NCBI GenBank assembly: GCA_002506875.1
Contig: DAYJ01000127.1
Coordinates: 1 to 9,615, forward strand
Origin: Euryarchaeota archaeon UBA40
GTDB taxonomy: Archaea > Thermoplasmatota > Poseidoniia > Poseidoniales > Thalassarchaeaceae
Length of the DNA stretch: 9,615 nucleotides
Direction: 5' to 3'
Part shown: positions 8,901 to 9,615 of the stretch, one piece after another
Numbering within the stretch: the stretch's first letter is position 1
Layout of the letters: each line of letters starts with the position of its first letter
Made by a program: the position numbers and the translations under genes
The notes under the pieces: generated by a model
Told to the model about the DNA's origin: nothing
The model's input: the letters and a program-made list of their open reading frames with translations, nothing else
Database searches by the model: none

Positions 8901-9102
8901 ATATCGAGATTCTGAACCTATCGAGCATATCTACAGCCGCATTCCGATATTGTCCGATAGAGGATCCAATGGCATCATTGAATGTGTCACGGGCATTGGA
9001 AAGGAAGGCAATTAGGGCTACGAATGGAGGCCATTTCCCTATACTAGACAGAAACTCTGGGAAACTGAAACCCTCTGGGAGGGCATCGTCTTCTTCCGCC
9101 AT
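5974..9102 (-). CDS. RND/MMPL-family transporter-like membrane protein with acidic Asp-rich loop insertion
   Basis: Probable proton-driven exporter or lipid/hydrophobe transporter of the RND superfamily, closest in style to MMPL/HpnN-type proteins; the substrate is unknown. The 1042 residues show the duplicated RND plan: TM1 (about 79-95), large extracytoplasmic loop (96-400), TM2-TM6 (about 402-578), TM7 (about 604-622), second loop (623-860), TM8-TM12 (about 862-1003). Each half has the family's TM4/TM10 motif: GLGVDYALH (461-469) and GIGVDDSIH (920-928), with acidic residues placed for proton relay. Loop 1 contains an Asp/Gly-rich stretch (273-295) resembling calcium-binding thrombospondin type 3 repeats. 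Eight cysteines fall in the loops as four local pairs. The first 75 or so residues precede TM1 and carry no signal peptide, which is longer than usual. The ATG at 9102 is preceded by a weak GGTGTGA, the only Shine-Dalgarno-like match. It lies 51 bp downstream of a codirectional glycosyltransferase gene. Confidence 0.92.
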   Translation of the reverse strand: MAEEDDALPEGFSFPEFLSSIGKWPPFVALIAFLSNARDTFNDAIGSSIGQYRNAAVDMLDRFRISIFSTVYSVILRAPALVIVCLLLMTYPFFLQSMEFQHQINGDVEVYLPDGANSTDLLLEVREQWSTDIVLLYVHTDNAIADADRRGTENVTDQDILRQISWIEGDDENQGAGGLKRGLDYAKDDRGTEDGVVWILSHSQIIKEANSSTKRFNCALEKYQIPNIDPEGCPVTSTTPSDGYSIPSDQDTIDRYVENAAPIMRNFVRDTQDPDPTVDEDGDGITDNEGDGIWDTAVVVIGIRFDMNGTEIDGRVDPKDPNSGNRIYDHRAFIEHADNLLEKCGFEPEMDLCRTSYGDALSSMNVSRQGILPRDAITVTGLTPVLHDVSDAVYDELVDRMLPLSVAFVALAMIVLHRSPKVVVICGLPIILSLMITFGSTVFLDIMLTPMIISAGPILVGLGVDYALHLVNRIEENRNDMLDEHAQRMFEAEREGKPLDPIDPWDEGLYHQATVNAACTTGNAIMLSALTTIIGFNVLTWTSLVPIKPMRTVGTTLLLGIAITFFLSMIMVPALSYVLRYRKGRSAANDSVWSFIGTIPVRAPGAILVVTLLFSAYGAMILSDELGKDITGSSDEVPPGLQSYEALAEYSRVFNGGQTNMFIVDAEDRGRVNDTAPIRDLPILDAIDRIQTQDIDTVDNTTSISLVTILKSIPVTVQDPITETVIFDDTLWGLLHSDCWDNPVSGIECPFLLLTDRETMVNVVFDTLSPEVRSMLMNADSGFGETKTLVYVNQPYINLGDAGELRRIIDQRLTGTGCEEGSALNCNAVDLDGVENTLLTGSLPVSLDINAGIHEAQSETTLATMLVLLVVMSFLFMSPRLAVFTMTAVGVVVLWQPLLMRGGSVNVNVFTAMIGTIVFGIGVDDSIHIVDRIKDEGETPGGISKSVEKTGQTIFETTATTSAGLAAGLFVSIPGLQNFFVLMMLLIIFALLTSSLLLPSMIVTYRSLLHRLGGNEGSWAGFEVSVVIEEKVDGIEASLVDG

Positions 9103-9153
9103 ATACGTGTCACACCAAGTCCGGTCATCAACCGTTCGGGTTTATTCATTGAA
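9103..9153 (-). promoter_or_regulatory. Spacer between glycosyltransferase and RND genes with possible weak promoter
   Basis: The 51-bp gap contains, on the minus strand, AATGAATAAACC (9139-9150), an A/T-rich patch that could act as a weak TATA element, giving a leader of about 15 nt for the RND gene. The gap is also short enough for cotranscription with the upstream glycosyltransferase gene. No terminator-like hairpin or T-tract is visible. Confidence 0.25.
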
Positions 9154-9615
9154 TCAGAACGATCTGACACGCTGGAGAACAATCCGGCGCATCAAAGACC
9201 TCGCTCCATGAAGTACGAGACCAGTAAAAGACATTGCAATACCAAGCATTGCAAGCCAAGCACCTGTCAAGCCAGGACCTACAGAAAGGGATATCCCACC
9301 TCCAGTGATCTCCTCAACAGTATTGAGCATACCAAGGCCAATGGTCGTTCCAGAGATAAGAAGACCCATTCCGGGAAGACCGAATACGAGAAGTGGCTTT
9401 TTGTGTGAAAGAGATACAAGAGCATAGGTGAGAACTGTCAGCCCATGTCCAAATGCAGAGTATGTGGAAGATTTTGGAACATCATACCTCACCGTGATTG
9501 GCACCTCATTGACCTTGAGTCCTTTCTCAACACACTGATCAAGGACCTCAAGAGTAGATTCCATTCCCTCGTTCTCAAAAGCAAGAAGATTGAGGGCACG
9601 ACGATTGAACGCACG
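9154..9615 (-). CDS. Family 2 glycosyltransferase, polyprenol-phosphate sugar synthase type, C-terminal part (cut by window edge)
   Basis: Likely transfers a sugar from a nucleotide donor to a polyprenyl/dolichyl phosphate at the inner face of the membrane, feeding glycan or N-glycan assembly. Only the last 153 residues are present. The frame is open to the right edge, so the internal Met at 9564 is not the start. The visible segment opens RAFNRRAL and continues through GMESTLEVLDQCVEKGLKV and VNEVPITVRYDVPKSSTYS, typical of the end of the GT-A catalytic domain in dolichol-phosphate mannosyl/glucosyltransferase relatives. Two transmembrane helices follow (about 74-98 and 113-137 of the visible part), then a basic tail ending RRIVLQRVRSF. 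The donor-binding DxD and nucleotide-binding region lie outside the window, so sugar specificity cannot be read. Proximity to a sequon-rich surface protein hints at envelope glycosylation, but this is inference. Confidence 0.88.
   Translation of the reverse strand, partial: RAFNRRALNLLAFENEGMESTLEVLDQCVEKGLKVNEVPITVRYDVPKSSTYSAFGHGLTVLTYALVSLSHKKPLLVFGLPGMGLLISGTTIGLGMLNTVEEITGGGISLSVGPGLTGAWLAMLGIAMSFTGLVLHGARSLMRRIVLQRVRSF

Noticed and set aside
1..9615. CRISPR arrays, tRNAs, insertion sequences, toxin-antitoxin or defence genes
   Set aside because: No regularly spaced repeats, cloverleaf sequences, transposase motifs or short paired genes were seen; nearly all of the window is accounted for by four protein genes and rnpB.

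Overview
This window looks like chromosome from a marine planktonic archaeon, most likely a Poseidoniia/Marine Group II-like euryarchaeon. That placement is inference. It rests on a compact type-A-like RNase P RNA, starts without clear Shine-Dalgarno sequences, a giant signal-peptide and single-anchor surface protein built of beta-sandwich domains, and moderate base composition. No 16S rRNA or other definitive phylogenetic marker is present.

Layout, left to right. (1) Positions 1-332, minus strand: the N-terminal half of ribose-5-phosphate isomerase A, cut by the window edge. (2) 333-445: a divergent intergenic region with a 7-bp inverted repeat around overlapping palindromes. (3) 446-5611, plus strand: a 1721-residue secreted, membrane-anchored protein with a signal peptide, a MAM/jelly-roll-like domain, several Ig-like segments, one canonical EF-hand-type loop, a CARDB-like domain, one transmembrane helix and an acidic cytoplasmic tail ending in an aromatic motif. 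(4) 5655-5958, plus strand: RNase P RNA, with helices P1-P4 and the conserved cores traceable by hand. (5) 5974-9102, minus strand: a 1042-residue RND/MMPL-family membrane protein with about 12 transmembrane segments, whose first extracytoplasmic loop carries an acidic Asp/Gly-rich stretch resembling a calcium-binding repeat. (6) 9154-9615, minus strand: the C-terminal part of a family 2 polyprenol-phosphate-type glycosyltransferase with two transmembrane segments, cut by the right edge.

The glycosyltransferase and RND genes are codirectional, 51 bp apart, and may be cotranscribed. The RND gene converges on rnpB with only a 15-bp gap. The surface protein has about 17 N-glycosylation sequons, so a lipid-linked sugar synthase nearby fits a cell-envelope neighbourhood, but no direct functional link is shown. 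rpiA and rnpB are housekeeping genes. I see no mobile element, CRISPR array, tRNA or defence locus. The least described material is the giant surface protein (domain order and cytoplasmic tail) and the acidic insertion in the RND protein.
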